Assembly: GCA_016735355.1 (NCBI GenBank)
Contig: JAERRQ010000065.1
Location: 1 to 11,848 of the forward strand
Direction of reading: 5' to 3'
DNA length: 11,848 nucleotides
DNA from: Desulfobacterales bacterium
GTDB taxonomy: Bacteria > Desulfobacterota > Desulfobacteria > Desulfobacterales > BuS5
The number at the start of each line of letters is the position of its first letter. Positions within the stretch are counted from its first letter, which is position 1. Shown piece after piece: positions 6,667-11,848 of this stretch. The notes under the pieces are model-generated. The model saw nothing but the letters and a program-made list of their open reading frames with translations, was not told the DNA's origin and did not search any database. Position numbers and translations under genes: made by a program.

Positions 6667-7974
6667 TTAGATTTTTTTCCCGGAGGCAGGCAATAAAATT
6701 GAAAAAATAGATCCTTTACTCAAGGCGCTCTTCACTTTTATTGTTCCTCCATGATAATTTACGATTCCATAACTGATTGACAGGCCTAGCCCTGTTCCAT
6801 AAACAGGCTCCTTGGTAGTAAAAAATGGATCAAAGATCCTGCTAATGTCCTCTTCGCGTATCCCGCAACCGTTATCCTCAATCTTGACCTCGATTAAATC
6901 GGATTCACTTTCAGGATTACCGTTTTCGGAAGAAAGCCTTGTGGACAGATAAATTGTTCCGCCATCAGGCATGGCATCCCTTGCGTTAGAAAGAAGATTT
7001 AAGACAACCTGCGCAATATCCTCTTGATTACCCATCACCCAGGGAAGATTCTTTGTAAAATTATTTATAATATTGATATGATCAAAATTAAAATCACAAC
7101 CTGCCAGAAGAACAGAGCTTTCCAGGAGATCATTTATATTAAAATAACCTGCTTCAGATTTAAAATTATGAAAAAAAATAGACAGGCTCTTTATAATTTC
7201 GGCTATCCGGTTGGACTGCTTCCGCATTATATCAAGATAATTGATAGCGCGTCGGCTCAAAGACGTATCCATCTTTATCAACTGTATATGCCCTGTAATT
7301 ATGTTCAATGGATTTAATATTTCATGGGAAGCGCCGGAAGTTAAACGTCCGATTGATGCCAGCTTTTCGGCTTGAAATATCTGTGCCTGTGCTTTCATGC
7401 GAGACTGTTGTTCTTTTTTTAAATTTTCATATAAAACTGTATTCTCCATCACAAGAGAACACTGTCTAGAAAGCAAAGTTAAAAGTTTAATATTTTCCTG
7501 GGTTATGGATTTTTCATTTATATCTGTTACTATTAAAACAACACCCAATGTCCTTTTAATAGTGGAAAGAGGCAGCATTATAACAGTCTTTACTTCTTTG
7601 AATACTTGAGGCGATATAATGGCGGGTTTTCTGCGCTGTATCACCCATGCAAACATTCCGCATTCTATCTGACTATCTACTTCTTTACGGCAAGCGGCTC
7701 TCCTATCTTCAGGCGCCGCTTCCTCTAAAACAAAATCATGGGTTTCTTCATCCACCAGGAATAAGGCACATACATCAATATCTATCAGATTTTTAATATC
7801 CTTTAAAAAAAAAGTCCATATCTGCTTAATATTAAAGGTGATATCAACTTTATCCTGAAACTGGATCAACCGTTCCATTCTGTCGATCATTTCCAGTATA
7901 TCTTGATGACCCTTTTCAAGAAAAGCCACCTGTTTCCGGCACTCTTCCAGTTCTTTTTTAATAATTTCCGACAT
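6667..7974 (-). CDS. Cytoplasmic GAF-domain sensor histidine kinase
   Basis: A 435-residue soluble kinase without membrane segments. Residues 1-40 look like a coiled coil. A GAF-like sensory domain spans about 47-180 (DVCALFLVDEETHDF, then TVIMLPLSTIKRTLGVVLIV). The H-box has H217 (GASHEILNPLNII). The ATPase domain is complete: N-box N326/N330, G1 box DNGCG at 367-371, F-box FDPFFTTKE near 381-389 and G2 box GTGLGL at 393-398. It has no receiver or output domain of its own. The likely targets are the receiver-STAS protein and the single-domain regulator encoded in the same run of genes; this is inferred. The start has a short AGGG site 4 bases upstream. The HDOD gene ends only 35 bp before it, so co-transcription is likely. 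The ligand of the GAF domain cannot be told from sequence. Confidence 0.92.
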   Translation of the reverse strand: MSEIIKKELEECRKQVAFLEKGHQDILEMIDRMERLIQFQDKVDITFNIKQIWTFFLKDIKNLIDIDVCALFLVDEETHDFVLEEAAPEDRRAACRKEVDSQIECGMFAWVIQRRKPAIISPQVFKEVKTVIMLPLSTIKRTLGVVLIVTDINEKSITQENIKLLTLLSRQCSLVMENTVLYENLKKEQQSRMKAQAQIFQAEKLASIGRLTSGASHEILNPLNIITGHIQLIKMDTSLSRRAINYLDIMRKQSNRIAEIIKSLSIFFHNFKSEAGYFNINDLLESSVLLAGCDFNFDHINIINNFTKNLPWVMGNQEDIAQVVLNLLSNARDAMPDGGTIYLSTRLSSENGNPESESDLIEVKIEDNGCGIREEDISRIFDPFFTTKEPVYGTGLGLSISYGIVNYHGGTIKVKSALSKGSIFSILLPASGKKI

Positions 7975-8009
7975 AAAACCCTGCTATATAGATTGTCAGC
8001 CTCTCCCCC

Positions 8010-8879
8010 CTACGCGGTAATAGAAAGATTGATACTCTCAAACTCGGTTTCCATCTCATGCATGATAGGTTCAATAGCACTTATGTTCAGCTCTAAAACT
8101 TCCCAGGCACTTTTATTTAAAGGCGGGATCCTGCTATCCCCTCCTGACCCGATATCAAGCGCCCGACAGAGTATGTCCGCCAGATGAATGATAGCCGCCT
8201 CCGTCATAAAACCGTCCGCAGCATCAGGTTGATGATGATTTGCAATAACAGCTTCAATTTTTGCAGGGAGACTCCATCTTTGCGCAAGCAGTCTACCTAT
8301 ATCGGCGTGCGTATATCCCAGAACACGTTCTTCGGCCGAGAATAAAAGAATATTCTCTTTTTCAACAATAGAAACAATCTGTGTAAAATCCTTGGGTAAA
8401 AAAAGTATCTCTACTATTTTGCCGATATCATGTAAAATGCCTGATACAAAAAGCTCTTCAATCCTCTCATATTTAAGATAAGAGCCTATTATTTTAGCTC
8501 CCACGGCGCAGCCTATGGAATGATCCCATAACTTCTCCCGATTAAAACTGATCTTTCTGTTTTTATTAGAAAAAAGCTCTAAAATGGAGGTTGTCAGCAG
8601 CAGATTTCTGATAGCGTCAAAACCTAGCACAACGATCGCACCGGTTACAGTAGAAATTTTCCTGGGAAATCCGTAAAATGATGAATTAACAAGTCTCAAC
8701 AGTCTGGCAGTGAGAACCTGATCATCGACAACAACGCTGGCAAGATCCTGCGCTGAAGTTCTGGGGTTATTCACAAGCTCGGTTATTCTCAAAACAGTTC
8801 TGGGCAAGGTAGGCAGATCTTCTATTTTTCGAATAATTCTGTTTAATTTAGCCTGTTCCATTTTTTTCATATCCGGCAT
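8010..8879 (-). CDS. HDOD domain protein
   Basis: A 289-residue single-domain HDOD protein. The family opening (IEDLPTLPRTVLRI) is at 18-32, followed by DDQVLTARLLRLVNSSFYGFP, typical of HDOD, and VLGFDAIRNLLL. Metal-ligand-type residues of the HD superfamily are largely kept: H120, H150-D151 (GILHDIGK), H191, H215-H216 and D235. Many HDOD proteins lose part of this set, so activity cannot be excluded, but known members mostly act as signalling scaffolds linked to motility and cyclic nucleotides. Its start overlaps the preceding small gene by 32 bp, implying translational coupling. No Shine-Dalgarno favours any of the three early ATGs (8879, 8870, 8861); I give the first. The stop codon lies in the string GCGTAGGGGGG. 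Confidence 0.9.
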   Translation of the reverse strand: MPDMKKMEQAKLNRIIRKIEDLPTLPRTVLRITELVNNPRTSAQDLASVVVDDQVLTARLLRLVNSSFYGFPRKISTVTGAIVVLGFDAIRNLLLTTSILELFSNKNRKISFNREKLWDHSIGCAVGAKIIGSYLKYERIEELFVSGILHDIGKIVEILFLPKDFTQIVSIVEKENILLFSAEERVLGYTHADIGRLLAQRWSLPAKIEAVIANHHQPDAADGFMTEAAIIHLADILCRALDIGSGGDSRIPPLNKSAWEVLELNISAIEPIMHEMETEFESINLSITA

Positions 8880-9198
8880 GGAGTCTTTTATTCAAAACCT
8901 TTTCAGCGGCCCTCATTATCTCTACCATTACCTTATCTTCCAATACCCCGGTAAATTTATCCATTAAGTCTCTTTTAATTATTTCCTGCAGCTTAATCTC
9001 TACTTTAACATGCTTTTCATCTACCTCTTCAGCCGCAGCCTCTATCCATACGTTTGTCACCCCCCATGACTTCAAGATACGTATTTTATTCTCATAAAGT
9101 GTGGCACCTTCCGAAAGTAGCAGCACCTCATGAAAATTATGGACAGGTTTTGCGAGTACCATACCAGGCTTTAAATCATCCAATTCGAGTTTTTTCAT
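8848..9198 (-). CDS. Small protein resembling the N-terminal domain of HD-GYP proteins
   Basis: A 116-residue protein. Residues 1-55 (LDDLKPGMVLAKPVHN, then LLLSEGATLYENKIRILKSWGVTNVWI) match the pattern of the domain that precedes the HD-GYP catalytic domain in many c-di-GMP phosphodiesterases: LkpGMvla, then a glycine-led beta turn, then lk..Gv..v.v. Here it is a separate gene with only a helical, charged tail (60-112) and no HD-GYP. It overlaps the HDOD gene by 32 bp, so the two look like a split sensor/effector pair. AGGAG lies 3-4 bases before the ATG, a short spacing. The function is unknown; a partner domain for the HDOD protein is my inference. Confidence 0.78.
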   Translation of the reverse strand: MKKLELDDLKPGMVLAKPVHNFHEVLLLSEGATLYENKIRILKSWGVTNVWIEAAAEEVDEKHVKVEIKLQEIIKRDLMDKFTGVLEDKVMVEIMRAAEKVLNKRLHAGYEKNGTG

Positions 9199-9464
9199 CA
9201 GCTCCTCATGGCTCTACCTAAATTGAGCTATTAGCTTTTAGCTTTTTAGCTAAGGAACGGTGCCGAAATTGTCTTGGTATTTCAACAACATGCTACATAG
9301 TGTCCGTCCATAAATAGGATAATTTGTTCAAGATCAAGGCGCTCTAAAATTTTAACCGCAGGAATACATTGAGTATTTTGAGGATTAAAATTTTAGCGCA
9401 ACGCAGATATCGGGCAAATTAGCCATTTATGGATGGGCACTACCTAATTGCTAACCGCTAATCG
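9199..9464. repeat. Heptad-repeat arms enclosing a nested 145-bp palindrome
   Basis: The spacer holds no gene. The outer arms (9212-9251 and 9450-9488) are inverted copies built of TTAGC heptads; the right arm runs into the 3' end of the response-regulator gene, whose GAT-TAG ending is part of it. Inside sits a different palindromic element (9298-9442). The layout suggests one repeat inserted into another. Confidence 0.6.
9298..9442. repeat. 145-bp imperfect palindrome (MITE-like)
   Basis: The left end TAGTGTCCGTCCATAAAT (9298-9315) is matched by an inverted right end (9415-9442) that reads TAGTGCCCATCCATAAAT on the other strand; the match extends through TAATTTG with few mismatches. Further in, CTAAAATTTTAA (9344-9355) is mirrored by TTAAAATTTTAG (9384-9395). 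The unit could fold into one long hairpin and contains no reading frame of note. Confidence 0.7.
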
Positions 9465-9857
9465 CTAATCGCTTAACTTAGGCTCTACTAATTCCTGCCA
9501 TTCCTGCAGCGTTTGCAAAAGAACGCCGAATTCAACCGGTTTCTGGATATACTGATATGCGCCTCCCTGCATTGCTTTTTGGATGGTCTCCACATCGCCA
9601 AAGGCAGAAAGCATAATTACGCCGGTAGACCTGTCCATACTTTTGATGCTTTGAAGCACATCAATACCGTCCATTCCCGGCATCCTGATATCAAGCAATA
9701 CCATTTGAGGTCTTAAAGTCTTGAACTTCAATATGGCATCTTCTCCGCCGGAGGCCGTAGTAACCTGGTAACCCTGTACCGTTAAAAACTCCTCAAGCAG
9801 ATCGCATATCAATATCTCATCATCTACGACCATTATTCTGTTCAATTTTCGCGTCAT
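9465..9857 (-). CDS. Single-domain response regulator (CheY-like receiver)
   Basis: A 130-residue receiver domain with no output domain: acidic pair D12/D13 (VVDDE), phospho-acceptor D56 (LLDIRMPGMDG), S84 and K106 (QYIQKPVEF). It can pass or sink phosphoryl groups or act by protein contact; the GAF kinase encoded in the same direction is the nearest candidate donor. I chose the ATG at 9857 because AAGGA lies 6 bases upstream. The frame stays open to an ATG at 9956, but those 33 extra residues are translated tandem repeat (NPIYR units) and have no ribosome site, so they are not part of the protein. The last residues (KLSD) and the TAG stop are encoded by a TTAGC-heptad repeat. Confidence 0.9.
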   Translation of the reverse strand: MTRKLNRIMVVDDEILICDLLEEFLTVQGYQVTTASGGEDAILKFKTLRPQMVLLDIRMPGMDGIDVLQSIKSMDRSTGVIMLSAFGDVETIQKAMQGGAYQYIQKPVEFGVLLQTLQEWQELVEPKLSD

Positions 9858-9858
9858 T

Positions 9859-9867
9859 TTATTTCCT
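9859..9867 (-). promoter_or_regulatory. Shine-Dalgarno deciding the start of the single-domain regulator
   Basis: CAAGGA on the minus strand ends 6 bases before the ATG at 9857. It separates the true receiver start from the open frame that runs up through the tandem repeat to 9956. Confidence 0.65.
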
Positions 9868-9884
9868 TGAAAAATTATCGTGGG

Positions 9885-9972
9885 GCAGGGATTCAAGATT
9901 TTGAACCCCCGATAGATAGGGTTCAAAATTTTGCCCTCCCGATAGATAGGGTTCAAAATCTTGAACCCCTAC
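9885..9972 (-). repeat. 30-bp tandem hairpin repeat ending in a REP-like GTAG hairpin
   Basis: Two 30-bp units (9901-9930 and 9931-9960), each carrying CCCGATAGATAGGGTTCAAAAT, are flanked by partial copies on both sides. At the right end, read on the minus strand, GTAG (9972-9969) precedes a perfect 8-bp stem: GGGTTCAA, loop GATT, TTGAACCC (9968-9949). The array fills nearly all of the 111 bp between the TPR gene and the single-domain regulator. The TAG of the GTAG foot is the TPR gene's stop codon. It is not a CRISPR array, as the units are contiguous with no spacers. Confidence 0.75.
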
Positions 9973-11159
9973 ACCACCCCGGAAAACCCTGTAAACTGAT
10001 CCCCTTCTGGATCCATTTTAAGACCGAAGCTATCATTCCCGCTAAACTTGAATTCAATGTGTGACGGATCTATGGTTCCATCGCCGGCTTCATTCTGTTT
10101 AATTGTAAAACTCACAACCGCGGTTAAAGATTCTTCATCGTAAAATATGTTATTTGGTAACAACGAAATATTAACATCTGTCGAATTAACCGGCATTCCA
10201 AAATTATATGCCTGCCCGGGACCAGTCTGCGTTGATCTGTTTATCGACCAGTTAAATTTATTTTCCACAGAAACTTTATCCATTTCCTTGCTGAACACAA
10301 ATTCCATTGTAAAAGATTTTGAGGTGCCTGGAGCTTCAAGGTAAGAATCCAAAGCTGAAACAGACGTATTCCTAGGCATTTTATAGCCAAAAGTACTGCT
10401 GAAAAAAGGGAATTCTATTCGGGGAGGATCAACCTTATACATATAACGGCTAAGCGTGTCTGCCAGCCCGGAATCTTTATTCTCCAGAAAATCAACCATC
10501 TCCTGCGCATCATCCATTAAACCCATATCTGCATAAGCATAACCTATTTCGGCATAAGCATCATAAAAATCCTTCTTTTTTCGAATAGCTTCCTCAAAGA
10601 ATGTTACCGCGTCATCAAAGCGCCCCTGTTTGCTGCGTACCAGACCCAACCCGTATGCCCCGTTCGTATTATCGGGAGCCAGATTTTTGACTTTATTAAA
10701 AACATTTTCAGCATCCCCAAGCCGGCCGGTGGCAAGGTGCGCCTGCCCCAGAGAATAATAGTTAACCGCATCAGGATTAATTTTTACCGCATCGCCATAT
10801 TCATGTTCCGCTTCTTCATATTTTTCTTCAGAATAATAAAGATTCCCAAGCTTGATATGTGAAACATCATCAAGCGGATTCAACTTTATCGCTGCTTTAT
10901 ATGTTTTAATCGCTTGATCCATGTCATCTAATTTAAGGTAGGCGTTGGCCATATAATTAGAAGCTGCTGAAGAATATTCCGAAGTCGGCGCAAGGCCGAT
11001 GGACCTTTTAAATTCCTTGACCGCGCCCTTATAATCTCCTTTGGTATATAGATCAATTCCATTGGAAAGAGCGTTGTTTGACAAATTTTCAAGCTGTGCA
11101 GGCTGACTGTTAAGAGCTGCAAATATATTTTGAGCAAAATCTGTTTCCAGTAAATCCAT
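9969..11159 (-). CDS. TPR protein with beta-rich C-terminal domain, sigma-28-type promoter
   Basis: A 396-residue protein. About six tetratricopeptide repeats span 29-233 (for example GIDLYTKGDYKGAVKEFKRS and LGNLYYSEEKYEEAEHEYGD). A region of about 150 residues (243-396) has alternating beta-type sequence with an Ig-like flavour (SFTMEFVFSKEMDKVSVE, then SLTAVVSFTIKQ). No signal peptide or membrane segment is visible. GAGGT lies 6 bases before the ATG. A near-consensus sigma-28 promoter lies 80 bp upstream, divergent from the flagellin promoter, so it should be made with late flagellar genes. TPR proteins usually act as docking platforms; binding of a flagellar export client or filament-linked role is possible but unproven. 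The stop TAG belongs to a REP-like repeat, so the original 3' end may have been altered. I do not recognise a named family. Confidence 0.85.
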   Translation of the reverse strand: MDLLETDFAQNIFAALNSQPAQLENLSNNALSNGIDLYTKGDYKGAVKEFKRSIGLAPTSEYSSAASNYMANAYLKLDDMDQAIKTYKAAIKLNPLDDVSHIKLGNLYYSEEKYEEAEHEYGDAVKINPDAVNYYSLGQAHLATGRLGDAENVFNKVKNLAPDNTNGAYGLGLVRSKQGRFDDAVTFFEEAIRKKKDFYDAYAEIGYAYADMGLMDDAQEMVDFLENKDSGLADTLSRYMYKVDPPRIEFPFFSSTFGYKMPRNTSVSALDSYLEAPGTSKSFTMEFVFSKEMDKVSVENKFNWSINRSTQTGPGQAYNFGMPVNSTDVNISLLPNNIFYDEESLTAVVSFTIKQNEAGDGTIDPSHIEFKFSGNDSFGLKMDPEGDQFTGFSGVV

Positions 11160-11238
11160 TATACTACCTCTTCTTTTTACAATCGGACAGGCATGGTGGA
11201 CTGCCTACACGGTTCCAGAATAAAAAGCACTGTTTCCT

Positions 11239-11265
11239 TTATCGGCATTTCAAAAAATTACTTTA
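11239..11265 (-). promoter_or_regulatory. Sigma-28 (FliA) promoter of the TPR gene
   Basis: The minus strand reads TAAAGTAA-N11-GCCGATAA. The -10 element matches the enterobacterial sigma-28 consensus at all 8 positions, the -35 element at 6 of 8, and the 11-base spacing is exact. Transcription would start near 11232, about 73 nt before the ATG. Confidence 0.85.
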
Positions 11266-11313
11266 ATCAAAATTGGGTTATTAACGGCAATTAGAAATAA
11301 AAAACAAATTCAA

Positions 11314-11476
11314 GGGCACAAAATTAAAACGGGCACAAGATTTTGTGCCCCTACAGCGCAACGCCACAACGTCTCCACCAACAGACGATCATTTGGCCAT
11401 TCTATGGCACAAGATTTTATGCCCCCCGGCAAAACAACATGAATGGGCATTGTAGGGGCAAAAGATTTTGTGCCCT
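11314..11476. repeat. Cluster of REP-like GTAG hairpins, inverted pair
   Basis: On the minus strand GTAG (11354-11351) is followed by stem GGGCACAA, loop AATC, and TTGTGCCC (to 11331). On the plus strand GTAG (11452-11455) is followed by GGGCAAAA, loop GATT, and TTGTGCCC (to 11475). These two face each other as an inverted pair, like a BIME. A decayed copy lies at 11406-11424 and a half copy (GGGCACAAAATT) at 11314-11325. Confidence 0.65.
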
Positions 11477-11531
11477 CTCCCATACCAACACACCCGACCA
11501 ACCGAATGGTAGAAAAAAATTAAAAAATTGT

Positions 11532-11558
11532 TAAAGTTTTTTTGTATATATCCGATAT
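11532..11558 (+). promoter_or_regulatory. fliC: Sigma-28 (FliA) promoter of the flagellin gene
   Basis: TAAAGTTT-N11-TCCGATAT. The -35 element is an exact consensus match; the -10 element matches 6 of 8 positions of GCCGATAA, and the spacing is exact. Transcription would start near 11565, leaving a leader of about 114 nt that contains an additional AAGGAGG motif at 11586-11592. Confidence 0.85.
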
Positions 11559-11678
11559 CATTTCTAACGAAGCAAAAATAAAAAAAAGGAGGAAAAAAAT
11601 TAAACACCAACAAAAAATGATAATGAAAAACGGCAAGAATGCCAAAAAACATCAAAATCCTAGAAAAGGAGACCTATC

Positions 11679-11848
11679 ATGTCAAGCGGAATCACATTAA
11701 CATCAGGAATGCGAAACAATTTGTTCAGTCTGCAAAACACAGAAAAATTAATGAACAGAACACAGACCAGGCTTTCATCAGGAAAAAAAGTCAACACGTC
11801 CCTGGATGATCCTATTAACTTTTTTACAGCTCAGGAACATACTATGCG
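11679..11848 (+). CDS. fliC: Flagellin, N-terminal part (runs off the window)
   Basis: The first 56 codons of a flagellin, the structural protein of the flagellar filament, exported by the flagellar type III apparatus. The start ATG has AAAGGAG 7 bases upstream. The peptide opens MSSGITLTSGMRNNLFSLQ and contains LMNRTQTRLSSGKKVNTSLD followed by DPINFFTAQEH. The RLSSGKKVN motif is the conserved N-terminal D0/D1 coiled-coil core. The Asp-Asp-Pro then Asn-Phe-Phe motif is the variant I associate with flagellins of some alpha- and delta-proteobacteria, instead of DDAAGLAI. It is the only gene here on the plus strand and has a consensus-like sigma-28 promoter. The gene name is a family label; the rest of the protein, including any variable domain, is outside the window. 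Confidence 0.88.
   Translation, partial: MSSGITLTSGMRNNLFSLQNTEKLMNRTQTRLSSGKKVNTSLDDPINFFTAQEHTM

Larger units (their letters stand above)
11160..11678. other. Divergent promoter region between the TPR gene and flagellin
   Basis: These 519 bp carry two sigma-28-type promoters facing apart (11239-11265 minus and 11532-11558 plus), with REP-like hairpins between them (11314-11476) and the flagellin leader. No protein gene is convincing; open frames overlapping 11310-11655 consist of repeat sequence and poly-A tracts. Confidence 0.7.

Noticed and set aside
9858..9956. N-terminal extension of the single-domain regulator to an ATG at 9956
   Set aside because: The extra 33 residues are translated 30-bp repeat without a Shine-Dalgarno; a good site precedes the ATG at 9857.
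9885..9972. CRISPR array
   Set aside because: The 30-bp units are contiguous and vary among themselves; there are no unique spacers.
11310..11655. Open frames on both strands in the flagellin upstream region
   Set aside because: They consist of REP-like hairpins, promoter and poly-A leader sequence, with no ribosome site or protein-like composition.

Overview
The window (11,848 bp, AT-leaning) looks like a flagellar and signal-transduction locus of a motile Gram-negative bacterium. A delta-proteobacterial (Desulfobacterota-type) host is my best guess. It rests on the mix of sigma-54 activators, HDOD, CheX-like and GAF-kinase genes, and on many short palindromic repeats between genes. No marker gene proves the taxon.

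Layout: ten genes run leftward (minus strand) and one partial gene runs rightward at the right edge. From right to left: a flagellin gene (+, cut by the window end) with a near-consensus sigma-28 promoter; on the opposite strand, a TPR protein with a beta-rich C-terminal region and its own sigma-28-type promoter; a single-domain response regulator; a small protein resembling the N-terminal domain of HD-GYP proteins, overlapping an HDOD gene; a GAF-domain histidine kinase; a CheX-like phosphatase; and a receiver-STAS fusion. After an 800-bp gap comes a sigma-54 activator without a receiver domain (FleQ/FlrA-like). After a 490-bp gap comes a PAS histidine kinase plus an NtrC-type regulator (FlrB/FlrC-like pair), preceded by a near-perfect sigma-54 promoter.

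The likely logic is a flagellar hierarchy. The FlrA-like activator with sigma-54 would switch on the FlrBC-like pair, which would activate middle genes. Sigma-28 would then drive flagellin and, at the same time, the divergent TPR gene. The central genes form a phosphotransfer set without CheA: one kinase, two receivers, one CheX-type phosphatase and an HDOD protein. They are all on one strand and mostly closely spaced, so they may tie a cytoplasmic signal to motility. This wiring is inferred from context.

The intergenic DNA is unusually rich in repeats: REP-like hairpins with a GTAG foot whose stems covary between copies; two large imperfect palindromes (about 165 and 145 bp); TTAGC-heptad elements, one flanked by a 10-bp direct repeat inside the leader of the kinase/regulator operon; and tandem repeats of 24 and 30 bp. 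Two genes take their stop codons from repeat sequence.
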